Below are positions 1 to 7,761 of a stretch of 64,000 bases of DNA, one piece after another (positions within the stretch are counted from its first letter, which is position 1; every line of letters begins with the position of its first letter). The notes under the pieces are model-generated. The model searched no databases, was not told the DNA's origin, and saw only the letters and a program-made list of their open reading frames with translations. Made by a program: the position numbers and the translations under genes. This stretch comes from Planctomycetota bacterium. Lineage in GTDB: Bacteria > Planctomycetota > UBA1135 > UBA2386. The stretch spans positions 1 through 64,000 of the forward strand of contig JACKIB010000008.1 of NCBI GenBank assembly GCA_020638695.1. Direction: 5' to 3'.

Positions 1-1
1 A

Positions 2-949
2 GCCGCGCGACGCGCGCGACTCGAACAGGCGCGCCGCGACCGGCTCGAAGCCGAGCGCATCAACCGCCGCAACGCACAGGAACGCGCGGCGCGCGAAGCG
101 GCACGCCGCAGGCGGGAGGCGGAGTCGCGCCGCGAGGTCGAGCGGCACAGCCGTCGCATCGAGACCGAGCGGAGTCGGCGCCCGTCGGTCCGCTCGCGCA
201 GCACGCGTTCTTCCGGTGCCACGCTCAGCGCGCTCCGTTCGCATACTGCGCCGAGTCTGCGGGCCGCGCGCTCCGGTTCACCTTCGCGTACCACGCCTCG
301 GCCGCGCACCACGAGCATCACTCGAACCCCGTCGAGTTCGCGAACTGCGCGCAGCACGCCGACTTCCCGCACGACCCGCAGCACGCGACCCACACGCAGC
401 CCGACCAGCACCCCCATCAGCCCGCCGTACACCGCCACACCACTGGGCCAGCGTCTGACGCCGAACGCGTGCAACGCGGCGAAGACCACCCGCACCCCCA
501 ACTCACCGCGTGGGGGCTATGCCGGCTACACCCGCTCGCAGGGGACCAAACTGCACGGTGGCATCGACGACCCGTCGCGCGACCTGCTGCGCCGCGACAC
601 GGCGCGCTACTACGGCACTCGTCCCGGGGTGGTCACGCGCAGCGGCAATGCCTACGACAGCCGTGGCACCTACCTCGGCAAGCGGGTCGAGATCACCACC
701 ATCGACCGCAACGGCATCTGGACGTCCAAGACACTGCACCACGGCAAGACGCTGGTCCGCCAAGGCCAGGAGGTGCGGCCGGGTCAGCCGATCGCCCAAG
801 GCTCCGGGCACGGCGACCAGTTCCGCTCGCCCGACGCGGGGGGACCGCACGTGCACTGGGACGTGCGCCGCAACGGCAAGCCAGTCGACCCGCTGACCGG
901 TAGCCAGCTGCCGCGCCGCAAGGGCCGCGGCGCGACCTCCGCCCGATAG
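2..949 (+). CDS. M23-family metallopeptidase (LytM/NlpD type), 5' end cut off by window
   Basis: The reading frame is open from the first bases of the window to a TAG, giving 315 visible residues with no start codon in view. Residues about 1-55 are very rich in Arg, Glu and Ala and probably form a long charged helix. Residues 60-150 are a Ser/Thr/Pro/Arg linker. From about 160 an M23 domain follows, with the zinc ligands of the family visible: His and Asp in LHGGIDD and the HxH motif in GPHVHWDV. The family cleaves peptide bonds in cell-wall peptidoglycan or acts as an amidase activator. A short basic tail ends the protein. Membrane anchoring or a signal peptide cannot be judged because the N-terminus is outside the window. 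Confidence 0.85.
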   Translation, partial: AARRARLEQARRDRLEAERINRRNAQERAAREAARRRREAESRREVERHSRRIETERSRRPSVRSRSTRSSGATLSALRSHTAPSLRAARSGSPSRTTPRPRTTSITRTPSSSRTARSTPTSRTTRSTRPTRSPTSTPISPPYTATPLGQRLTPNACNAAKTTRTPNSPRGGYAGYTRSQGTKLHGGIDDPSRDLLRRDTARYYGTRPGVVTRSGNAYDSRGTYLGKRVEITTIDRNGIWTSKTLHHGKTLVRQGQEVRPGQPIAQGSGHGDQFRSPDAGGPHVHWDVRRNGKPVDPLTGSQLPRRKGRGATSAR

Positions 950-992
950 TCCGCGGGCGGCGGCCGGCCCGCGGATCGGCGCGCCGAGCGGC

Positions 993-998
993 TACGCT
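993..998 (+). promoter_or_regulatory. Candidate -10 element, leaderless start of sigma gene
   Basis: TACGCT lies 7 bases before the ATG of the sigma-factor gene. No convincing -35 box is seen. The spacing would put transcription start at or beside the start codon. The same TANNNT arrangement recurs before five other genes in this window. Confidence 0.4.
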
Positions 999-1005
999 TG
1001 GCACG

Positions 1006-1590
1006 ATGGCCGACCCCGCGGCACGCGAGCTCGCGACCCGGATCCTGTGCAGCCGCGAGGCGGACGAGGGGGCGCTGATGCGCCTGGCGCCGCTGGTGTA
1101 CGACGAACTGCGCGAGTTGGCGGCCCGCCAGCTGCGCAACGAGCGCAGCGACTGCTCGCTGGACACCACCGCACTGGTCCACGAAGCCTATTTGCGCTTG
1201 GTCGACTCCCCGGCGGTGACGGCTCGTGGCAAGAGCTACTTCTTCGCCGCCTCGGCGCGCGCCATGCGCCAGGTGCTGGTCGACCGCGCGCGGGCGCGCG
1301 ACGCCGCGCGACGCGGCGGTGGGGCGGATCGCGTGACGCTGGTGCCGGAACTCGCGACCACGCTCGGAATCGACTTCGACGTGTTGGCGCTGGAGGAATG
1401 CCTGGTCGAGCTCGCACGCCTCGACCCACGGCAGGCCGAAGTCGTGCAGATGCGGTTCTTCGCCGGCGCCGGCATCGCCGAGATCGCCGCCGCACTCGAC
1501 GTCTCCGAACGCACGGTGAAGAGCGATTGGCAGATGGCGCGCGCTTGGCTGCGCGTGCGGATGCAGGACGACGGAGCGCAGACGCCGTGA
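1006..1590 (+). CDS. RNA polymerase sigma factor, ECF-like (kinase-linked planctomycete type)
   Basis: A 194-residue ECF-like sigma factor that would direct RNA polymerase to a specific promoter set. Region 2 is seen around residues 15-95 (LRELAARQLRNE, TTALVHEAYLRL, RQVLVDRARAR). Region 4 is at about 130-180, with a helix-turn-helix: EIAAALDVSERTVKSDWQ. The TTALVHEAYLRL segment is typical of the ECF group found beside Ser/Thr kinases in Planctomycetota and Acidobacteriota. Its TGA overlaps the GTG start of the kinase gene (GTGA), so translation is probably coupled. No anti-sigma factor is present. The kinase may take that role, but this is inference from family association only. Confidence 0.93.
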   Translation: MADPAARELATRILCSREADEGALMRLAPLVYDELRELAARQLRNERSDCSLDTTALVHEAYLRLVDSPAVTARGKSYFFAASARAMRQVLVDRARARDAARRGGGADRVTLVPELATTLGIDFDVLALEECLVELARLDPRQAEVVQMRFFAGAGIAEIAAALDVSERTVKSDWQMARAWLRVRMQDDGAQTP

Positions 1591-4259
1591 CCGACGTCGA
1601 GCAGCACCGCGCGGCCAAGGACTTGTTCGCGCTGCTGGTCTACCGGGGCCCGCAGGAACGCGAACGGCAGCTCGCGACGTCGCCGGTGGAACCCGAGGTC
1701 CGTGAGCTCGTTCGCGCGCTGTTGCGCGCCCACGACGAACTGGCAGCGCTCGGCGATCCCGACCCGGAAGAACTGCCGATCGACACCACGCGGGCGGTGG
1801 AGCGCCGACCCGCCACCCTCCCGCCGGCGAAGCTGGGCTCGTACCACCTGCTCGGCACGCTCGGCGAGGGGGGCATGGGCGTGGTCTACCTCGCCGAGGA
1901 GCGCGAGCCAGTGCGCCGGAGGGTCGCCATCAAGGTGATCAAGCCCGGGATGGACAGCGAGTCGGTGTTGCGCCGCTTCTCCGCCGAGCGGCAGGCGCTG
2001 TCGCTGATGGAACACGGCAACATCGCGCGGATCTACCACGCCGGCAGCTCGGAAGACGGGCGCCCGTACTTCGTGATGGAGTACGTCCGCGGTACGCCCT
2101 TGACCGACTACTGCGAAGCCAACCGACTCGACCTCGAACGCCGCCTACGCCTGTTCCTCCGCGTCTGCTCCGGCGTGCAGCACGCGCACCAGAAGGGGAT
2201 CATCCACCGCGACCTCAAGCCTTCGAACATCCTGGTCGCTTCCGAGAGCGAGGACCCGGAGCCGAAGATCATCGATTTCGGGCTCGCCCGCGCGGTCGGT
2301 CGTCGGCTCACCGATGCGAGCGTGACGATGCATGGCCACGTAGTGGGCACGCCCGCCTACATGTCCCCCGAGCAGGCAGGTCTCGACAACCTCGACGTCG
2401 ATACGCGTACCGACGTCTATTCGCTCGGGGTGATCCTCTACGAACTTCTGGTCAGCGAGCTGCCGTTCCGACCCGACGACACCCGGGCCGGTGGACTCGC
2501 CGAGCTGCAGCGACAGATCCGCGAAGACGAGCCGCCGCGGCCGAGCACCCGGATCTCGACCGGCGGCGAAGTTGCCAGCGAATGCGCCAAACGTCGCGGC
2601 ATCACCGCGGGTGCTCTGCGCGAGTTCCTGCGCCGCGACCTCGACTGGATCGTGATGACCGCGCTGCACAAGGATCGAACGCGCCGCTACCAGACGGTGC
2701 GCGAGCTGGCGCTCGATATCGAACGGTTCCTGCGCGGCGAGCCCCTGCAGGCCGGGCCGCCGACCGTGTGGTACCGCGTCAGCAAGCTGGTGCGCCGCTA
2801 CCGCGGTCGCCTGGCCGCCGCCGCGGTGGTGCTGCTGGCGCTACTGGTCGGGCTGGCAGGGACCGCGCTGGGGTTCGTGCGTGCGGCACGGGCCGAGGGC
2901 ACCGCAAACCTACTCACCAAGATGAATCGGCTGTTCCTCGAGCCCGGAATGGTACTCGGCGAGTTGCGCGGCGAAGCTGCCAAGTTGGTGCCGGCCGGAC
3001 CACAGAACGCCGAGCAGCTGGCCGACTGGGTGCGCCGCGCCGAAGCCGTGGTCGCGCTGATTCCCGAGCAACGCGCGGAGCTGCCGCGCATCGTCGCCGC
3101 CCGACCACAACGCGTCGACCTGACGCGTTTCACCGCGCAGGTCGAGCGACTGATCGGCGAGATCCGCGCGTTCGACGACGCGCACGAGGGGCTGCTGCCG
3201 CGGATCCGCGAGCGCGCTGCGTGGGCGGCTGTCGTGCAGCGCCGCACCGTGGTCGACCACGCGCAGCGCTGGACCGAAGCGCGCGCCGCGATCGCGCGAC
3301 ATCCGGCGTTCGGCGGGTTGGATCTGCGCCCGCAGATCGGCCTGATCCCGCTCGGCCCCGACCCGAAGTCCGGCTTCTGGGAGTTCCTCCACCTGCGATC
3401 GCAGGAGCGCAGCGTGCGGGACGTTCCACAGCGGGACGCCAACGGCCGACTGCAGGTCGGAATCCCCACGGGGATCGTGTTCGTCCTGTTGCCGGGAGGG
3501 ACGTTCACCATGGGTTGCCAGGACGAGGATCCCACCGCTCCCAACTACGACCGCGACGCGGCGCAGCTCGACGCGAAGGCACACCGAGTCTCCCTCGCGC
3601 CGTTCTTCCTCGCCAAGTTCGAGACCACCCAGATGCAGTGGATGAATCTCGCCGATCCCCTGGTCGGCTTCGACCCGAATCACAACCCGAGCCGGTTCCC
3701 CGCCGGCTCGACGCCGCAGGAGAGCAGCTTCGCCAATCCGGTCGAAAACGTGTCCTGGGTGCGGATCGGCCAGGTCCTGGCGGTGCACGGCCTGACCCTC
3801 CCCACCGAGGCGCAGTGGGAGTACGCCTGCCGAGCCGGAACGACGTGGCGTTGGAGCAGCGGCGCCGAAGAGCGCTCGCTGCACCGCCACGCCAACGTCG
3901 CCGACGCGACCTACCGCAAGTACCCCGGTGCCGGCGCGGGACCGTTCTCCGCGTTCGACGACGGCTTCGTGGTGCACGCGCAGACCGGCACTTTCCTGCC
4001 CAACCCGTTCGGCCTGTACGACATGCACGGCAACGTGTGGGAGTGGTGTCGCGACCGCTTCGGCTCGTACGAGACGCCGACCGAGCCCGGCTCGGGGTTG
4101 CGCCTCGTCACGCAAGAGGGCCCGGACCAACGCGTGTTCCGCGGCGGTGGGTTCGACCAGGATGCGCGCCACGCGCGCTGTGCGCAGCGGGTCCCTGCCT
4201 CGCCCACGACCCAGAACCAGGCGATCGGCTTCCGCGCGGCACGGGAGATCCAGCGATGA
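1587..4259 (+). CDS. Membrane Ser/Thr protein kinase with C-terminal FGE-sulfatase domain
   Basis: An 890-residue protein. The GTG start was chosen because it overlaps the sigma stop codon; the frame is open further upstream but there it runs inside the sigma gene. A Hanks-type kinase occupies about 86-385: glycine loop LGEGGMGVVY, Lys116 in AIK, HRDLKPSN at 207-214, DFG at 230-232, and GTPAYMSPEQ. One transmembrane helix lies at about 409-431. After a helical region, a formylglycine-generating-enzyme/sulfatase-modifying domain runs from about 628 to the end (LLPGGTFTMG, LPTEAQWEYACRAG, GNVWEWCRDR, FRGGGF, GFRAAR). The C-terminal domain should be outside the cytoplasm, so it may sense a ligand for the kinase (inference). 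The product probably acts with the adjacent sigma factor. The stop overlaps the next ATG. Confidence 0.93.
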   Translation: MTDVEQHRAAKDLFALLVYRGPQERERQLATSPVEPEVRELVRALLRAHDELAALGDPDPEELPIDTTRAVERRPATLPPAKLGSYHLLGTLGEGGMGVVYLAEEREPVRRRVAIKVIKPGMDSESVLRRFSAERQALSLMEHGNIARIYHAGSSEDGRPYFVMEYVRGTPLTDYCEANRLDLERRLRLFLRVCSGVQHAHQKGIIHRDLKPSNILVASESEDPEPKIIDFGLARAVGRRLTDASVTMHGHVVGTPAYMSPEQAGLDNLDVDTRTDVYSLGVILYELLVSELPFRPDDTRAGGLAELQRQIREDEPPRPSTRISTGGEVASECAKRRGITAGALREFLRRDLDWIVMTALHKDRTRRYQTVRELALDIERFLRGEPLQAGPPTVWYRVSKLVRRYRGRLAAAAVVLLALLVGLAGTALGFVRAARAEGTANLLTKMNRLFLEPGMVLGELRGEAAKLVPAGPQNAEQLADWVRRAEAVVALIPEQRAELPRIVAARPQRVDLTRFTAQVERLIGEIRAFDDAHEGLLPRIRERAAWAAVVQRRTVVDHAQRWTEARAAIARHPAFGGLDLRPQIGLIPLGPDPKSGFWEFLHLRSQERSVRDVPQRDANGRLQVGIPTGIVFVLLPGGTFTMGCQDEDPTAPNYDRDAAQLDAKAHRVSLAPFFLAKFETTQMQWMNLADPLVGFDPNHNPSRFPAGSTPQESSFANPVENVSWVRIGQVLAVHGLTLPTEAQWEYACRAGTTWRWSSGAEERSLHRHANVADATYRKYPGAGAGPFSAFDDGFVVHAQTGTFLPNPFGLYDMHGNVWEWCRDRFGSYETPTEPGSGLRLVTQEGPDQRVFRGGGFDQDARHARCAQRVPASPTTQNQAIGFRAAREIQR

Positions 4260-4702
4260 ACGACCCCGCGAAACACATTCGACTGCTCGCCGTCCTGCAC
4301 TTGGTGGTGGCTGGGCTGCAGTTGCTCGCCGGGGTGGTGGCGCTGCTGTTCCTCACGCTGGTGTTCGACTGGGTGCGCCACGAGGGTATCGACGCACCGA
4401 ACGACGATCTGCCGCGGTTCTCCCGCCAACTGATTCTCGCACTGCCCATGGTGCTGATCGCGCTGTCGCTGCCGGGGATCGCCGCCGGGGCCGGGCTGCT
4501 GCGGCGGCGCGGCTGGGCCCGCATCCTGGCGATGGTGCTCGGCGGGCTCTACCTGCTGAATGCGCCGGTCGGCACGGCGCTCGGGATCTACACCTTCTGG
4601 GTGCTGCTCGACGACGACGCGACGCGGCTGCTGTCCGGACCCGACGACGCCCCGGCGCGGCGGAGTGGCGACAACGCACGAGGCGGCTGGGACGAATCGT
4701 GA
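4256..4702 (+). CDS. Small four-helix membrane protein of the sigma/kinase operon
   Basis: A 148-residue hydrophobic protein whose ATG overlaps the kinase stop (ATGA), so it is the third gene of the operon. Four membrane segments are visible at about 10-35, 58-78, 84-100 and 103-120, with the GAGLLRRRGWAR loop between the middle pair. The C-terminus is acidic and polar. Small membrane proteins with a loop of this type are widespread, and I recognise no specific family. Because translation is coupled to the kinase gene, a structural or accessory role for the kinase in the membrane is possible, but nothing in the sequence proves it. Confidence 0.8.
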   Translation: MNDPAKHIRLLAVLHLVVAGLQLLAGVVALLFLTLVFDWVRHEGIDAPNDDLPRFSRQLILALPMVLIALSLPGIAAGAGLLRRRGWARILAMVLGGLYLLNAPVGTALGIYTFWVLLDDDATRLLSGPDDAPARRSGDNARGGWDES

Positions 4703-4945
4703 GCAGGGTCGCGCGATCGCTCGACGAATCCGGCAGCGACCTCGCTTCGCCTTGTGTGGTGCAGGACCCCAGCCGGCACTTCTTGCGCAGGGAGCGAGCG
4801 GAACGCAGCATGGGCTTGCGGACACGAGGGAGGCGACCGAGCCCGCGGTAGGCGCACCCGCACACGCGTCGAGGCGGGCGACCGAGCCGACTGCGCAAGC
4901 GCAACACTCGCGGCGTCGCAGCCGCCGGCTGGTGAGGAATGCGGG
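4703..4945. other. Gene-free spacer before repeat A1
   Basis: No convincing coding region is seen. A 15-base motif around GGCGACCGAGCC occurs twice. Together with repeat A1 this makes a 421-base gap between two co-directional genes. The GC-rich, patchy composition resembles worn repeat sequence. Confidence 0.5.
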
Positions 4946-5113
4946 CAAGGAGTCTGCGCCACAGAATGACAACCCTTGAGACTCGTGCCTTCCAGCACCC
5001 GTCGCCCCCCGAAAGCCTCGCCGAATCCACCAATTCGGTTACGTGTTCCGGCGGCGACCTGCGCCGAAATCCACGAACCTCCTGAGTCGCCCTTCGGTGG
5101 CGCAGACTCCTAG
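4946..5113 (+). repeat. Repeat family A, copy 1 (MITE-like, 168 bp)
   Basis: The left end reads CAAGGAGTCTGCGCCAC. The right end reads as the inverted form, GTGGCGCAGACTCCTAG, giving terminal inverted repeats of about 17 bases. The interior contains CCAGCACCCGTCGCCCCCCG and a GCGGCGACCTGCGCCGAA segment. Close copies lie at 35867-35989 (same orientation, about 45 bases deleted inside) and 57823-57989 (inverted). No protein is encoded. The right end touches the promoter region of the VOC gene. Confidence 0.85.
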
Positions 5114-5123
5114 GATCTTCCCG

Positions 5124-5546
5124 ATGAGCACCCCTTCGCAACCTTCGAGTCACGTCACCGGCATCGGCGGCGTGTTTTTCCAAGCCCCCGATGCCGACGC
5201 GACGCGGCAGTGGTACGAGCGGCACCTCGGCATCCCCGCCGGCGAATACGGGCACGCTTTCCCGTGGCAGGAGAGCGAAGACCCGTCGCGCCGCGGCTAC
5301 ACGGTGTGGAGCGTGTTCCGCGCCGACTCGACCTACCTGCAGCCCAGCAGCCAGTCGTTCATGATCAATCTGCGGGTGCGTGATCTGCCGGGCTTGCTGG
5401 AGACGTTGCGCGCGGGAGGCGTGCAGCAGGTCGGCGAGATGGAGAGCCACGAGAACGGCAAGTTCGCGTGGATCCTCGACCCGAACGGGGTGAAGGTCGA
5501 ACTGTGGGAGCCGGTCGACCCGGCGGACGACCCGTACCTTCCGTGA
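5124..5546 (+). CDS. VOC (glyoxalase/bleomycin-resistance fold) family protein
   Basis: A 140-residue single-domain protein. The fold starts at GIGGVFFQAPDADATRQWYERHLG, which is typical of the first beta-alpha-beta unit, and ends with FAWILDPNGVKVELWEP, the C-terminal strand where the family usually places a metal-ligand Glu. The family includes glyoxalases, dioxygenases and resistance proteins; the substrate cannot be read. The ATG at 5124 was chosen because everything upstream in the same frame belongs to repeat A1. TAGGAT, formed by the end of that repeat, lies 7 bases before the start and could be a -10 box. The stop overlaps the GTG of the next gene, so the two are probably co-translated. 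Confidence 0.85.
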   Translation: MSTPSQPSSHVTGIGGVFFQAPDADATRQWYERHLGIPAGEYGHAFPWQESEDPSRRGYTVWSVFRADSTYLQPSSQSFMINLRVRDLPGLLETLRAGGVQQVGEMESHENGKFAWILDPNGVKVELWEPVDPADDPYLP

Positions 5547-6592
5547 CGGACGCCGACGTCGCAAAGCCGCCAGCAACGCGGGACGCACTGTTGGGCTGCC
5601 TGCTCGGCACCGCCGTCGGAGACGCATTGGGGCTGCCGTACGAGGGTCTGTCGCCACGGCGGGGGCAACGGATGCTCGGCACTCCGGACCGCTATCGGTT
5701 CCTGTTCGGCCGCGGCATGGTGTCCGACGACACCGAGCACGCGGTGCTGGTGGCCGCCGCATTCGCACGCGCCCATGGCGACCCCGACGACCTGGCTCGG
5801 CGGCTCGCTCGGTCGCTCCGCTGGTGGCTGGCAGGTCTTCCGGCAGGGGTCGGGCTCGCCACGCTGCGCGCGATCGTGCGCTCCTTCGCACTCCCGCCGG
5901 GGCGCAGCGGAGTGCACTCGGCCGGCAACGGGCCGGCGATGCGTGCGGCGCCGCTCGGGGTGCTCGCGCCGCATGCGGGCGCTATCCCGGCGCTGGTCCG
6001 CGCAGCGACCGAACTGACCCACCGCGACCCTCGCGCGTTCGACGGCGCGCTGGCGGTCGCCGCAGCAGCCCACGCTGCAGCCCGGGGCCAGCGGCTGGAC
6101 CCCGAAGGACTACTCCGGCTACTGCCCGATGCCCACCCGGATCTGCGCACTCCACTCGAACGGTTGGGTCCGAGCTTGGCACGCGGCGAGACCACCCCGG
6201 AGTTCGCCGAGTCGGTGGGACTGGCCCGGGGCGTGACCGGCTACGTCTGCCACACCGTGCCGGTCTGCCTGCACGCTGCACTGGCGCTGCCGAACGACTT
6301 CGCCGGTGCGATCCGGGCCGTCATCGCTTGCGGCGGCGACAGCGACACCACCGCGGCGATCGCCGGCGGGATCGTCGGTGCGGGAGTCGGTGAACACGGA
6401 ATCCCCAGGCATCTCATCGACGGCCTGGCCGAGTGGCCGTTCGGCGTCGCATGGTTGCAGCGCTTCGTCGATCGCGTCGTCGCCGCCAGTGAACCGCCCG
6501 CAATCCCGTTCCTCGGGCGCCTGCCGCGGAATGCGCTGTTCACCGCCACGGTCCTGTCGCACGGCTTTCGCCGCCTGTTGCCGCCGTACTGA
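5543..6592 (+). CDS. ADP-ribosylglycohydrolase family protein
   Basis: A 349-residue, all-helical protein of the DraG/ARH family, whose members remove ADP-ribose from proteins or small molecules using two Mg ions. The metal-binding and family motifs are visible: GDALGLPYEG near the N-terminus, SDDTEHAVL at about 55-65, HSAGNGPAMRAAPLG in the middle, and GGDSDTTAAIAGGI near residue 270. GTG at 5543 is taken as start because it overlaps the VOC stop codon (GTGA). The gene ends just before a cluster of B repeats. The natural substrate is unknown; the upstream VOC gene gives no firm clue. Confidence 0.88.
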   Translation: MTDADVAKPPATRDALLGCLLGTAVGDALGLPYEGLSPRRGQRMLGTPDRYRFLFGRGMVSDDTEHAVLVAAAFARAHGDPDDLARRLARSLRWWLAGLPAGVGLATLRAIVRSFALPPGRSGVHSAGNGPAMRAAPLGVLAPHAGAIPALVRAATELTHRDPRAFDGALAVAAAAHAAARGQRLDPEGLLRLLPDAHPDLRTPLERLGPSLARGETTPEFAESVGLARGVTGYVCHTVPVCLHAALALPNDFAGAIRAVIACGGDSDTTAAIAGGIVGAGVGEHGIPRHLIDGLAEWPFGVAWLQRFVDRVVAASEPPAIPFLGRLPRNALFTATVLSHGFRRLLPPY

Positions 6593-6734
6593 CCCTGTGG
6601 GTGGCGACGCTGCGACCAGGCCCCACCACGACCCGCCGACTCGTGCATCGAACTTCGGTGACACGCCACCTGGCCCGGGTATGGGAGTCTGCGCCCCAAC
6701 CCGACGAGCGCCAGGTCGTTCGCCGTGTCCGGGC
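6593..6734. other. Worn repeat fragments
   Basis: No gene. The piece GGGAGTCTGCGCCCC near 6690 resembles the end of repeat A. CGCCAGGTCGTTCGCCGT near 6711 is found again near 40068. This looks like debris of mobile repeats beside the intact B copies. Confidence 0.5.
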
Positions 6735-6902
6735 TTGTGCCCCGCGTCGGGAGTTCGCAGCACATGTGCCCGGCCATTCGATCCGCTCGCTGCGTTGCTG
6801 CTCCTCAGCTTGTCCACCAACAAGCCGTGTCGTCGCAGCGCCTTGCGCGCGAATCGACTGAAGCAGCCACACTTGCTGCGAACTTCAGACGAGGGGCACT
6901 AT
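6735..6902 (-). repeat. Repeat family B, copy 1 (variant ends)
   Basis: About 168 bp. Both ends carry the second type of family B terminus, close to GTGCCCCGCGTCxGGAGTTC followed by GCAGCACATGTG at the left, and its inverted form at the right. The central part (CTCCTCAGCTTGTCCACCAA, then CAAGCCGTGTCGTCGCAG) is shared with all B copies. It joins copy 2 directly through a shared CTAT at 6899-6902. Confidence 0.8.
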
Positions 6903-7067
6903 TGGGGTGTGTCCGAAGTTGGTCACATAAGTCGCCGGCCCTACGGCCCGCTCGCGGCGTCGCAGCTCCTCAGCTTGTCCACCAACAAGCCGTGTCGTCG
7001 CAGCTCCTTGCGAGCGAACCGCATGACTCGACGACTTATGCAACGAACTTCGGACACACCCCACTAG
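6899..7067 (-). repeat. Repeat family B, copy 2
   Basis: 169 bp with the first type of terminus: TTGGGGTGTGTCCGAAGTT at the left and AACTTCGGACACACCCCACT at the right, ending in CTAG at 7064-7067. That CTAG contains the stop codon of the zinc-ribbon gene on the minus strand. The interior carries GCTTGT/ACAAGC arms in a small hairpin. Confidence 0.88.
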
Positions 7068-7564
7068 CGCAGCGCGCGCACCAAACCCTGCCGGCGCCGT
7101 CGGTACTCCGCCCGGCGCTGCTCGAACCGGTTGGCGCGCGCGATCATGCCGAACCCGATGATCGAGCTCACCACCGCGAACAGCACGCCGAGGCCGCCCA
7201 ACGCACAACTCACGCGCGAACCCATGGCGAAGAACACCACCCCGCCGACGAACCCGACCACGATCGCCATCACGCCGCTCGCCACCGTCGGCACCGACCC
7301 GCGGCCGTGCTGGTCGATGGTCAGCCACTTCTCGCGCTCCAATTGCCACTCGCGATCGAGCCGCTCGAGGTCGTTCTGCCGCTTGATGGTGGCGAGATCG
7401 GCGCGGATCTCCCCCACCGCCTCCAACACCTCGGTGAAGTGGGCCGCGCCCGAGCGGTGCACCTCGAGACGCGACTCGCAGAACGCGCACGTCAGGTAGC
7501 GGGTCTTCTCCGGCACCTCCAGGGGCGCCCCACAGTTGTTGCACGTCAGCCCGAGCACCTTCAT
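7064..7564 (-). CDS. Zinc-ribbon, coiled-coil membrane protein
   Basis: A 166-residue protein. Residues 1-35 hold a CxxC...CxxC zinc ribbon (LTCNNCGAPLEV, YLTCAFCESRLEV). A helical coiled-coil region follows at about 45-85. Two membrane helices lie at about 95-115 and 120-140 (GVMAIVVGFVGGVVFFAMG, LGGLGVLFAVVSSIIGFGM), and the tail is Arg-rich. Proteins with this layout are common but mostly uncharacterised, so the role is not known. An ATG 33 bases further upstream is possible, but MKVLGLTCNN fits the usual position of the ribbon. The TAG stop lies inside the terminal CTAG of repeat B2. Confidence 0.75.
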   Translation of the reverse strand: MKVLGLTCNNCGAPLEVPEKTRYLTCAFCESRLEVHRSGAAHFTEVLEAVGEIRADLATIKRQNDLERLDREWQLEREKWLTIDQHGRGSVPTVASGVMAIVVGFVGGVVFFAMGSRVSCALGGLGVLFAVVSSIIGFGMIARANRFEQRRAEYRRRRQGLVRALR

Positions 7565-7761
7565 CAGGCGCCAGGCTAACCGAGCCCCTCGGGACAATTC
7601 TCCCCACCGCGCACCAGCCGCCCCGACGCGCTTCGACTTTCGCTGAGCTGTCCTAAGTCACCCGGGCCAGGGGAATTGGCGACACCCTGCCGCGAACCGC
7701 GACAGCGGGCGCTCCACTCCCGGCATCGCTCCGGCCGACAACTGCCAGCAGCCGCCGAGCC

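Noticed and set aside
5043..5123. 27-residue N-terminal extension of the VOC protein
   Set aside because: The extra codons lie in repeat A1, and the VOC fold begins after the ATG at 5124.
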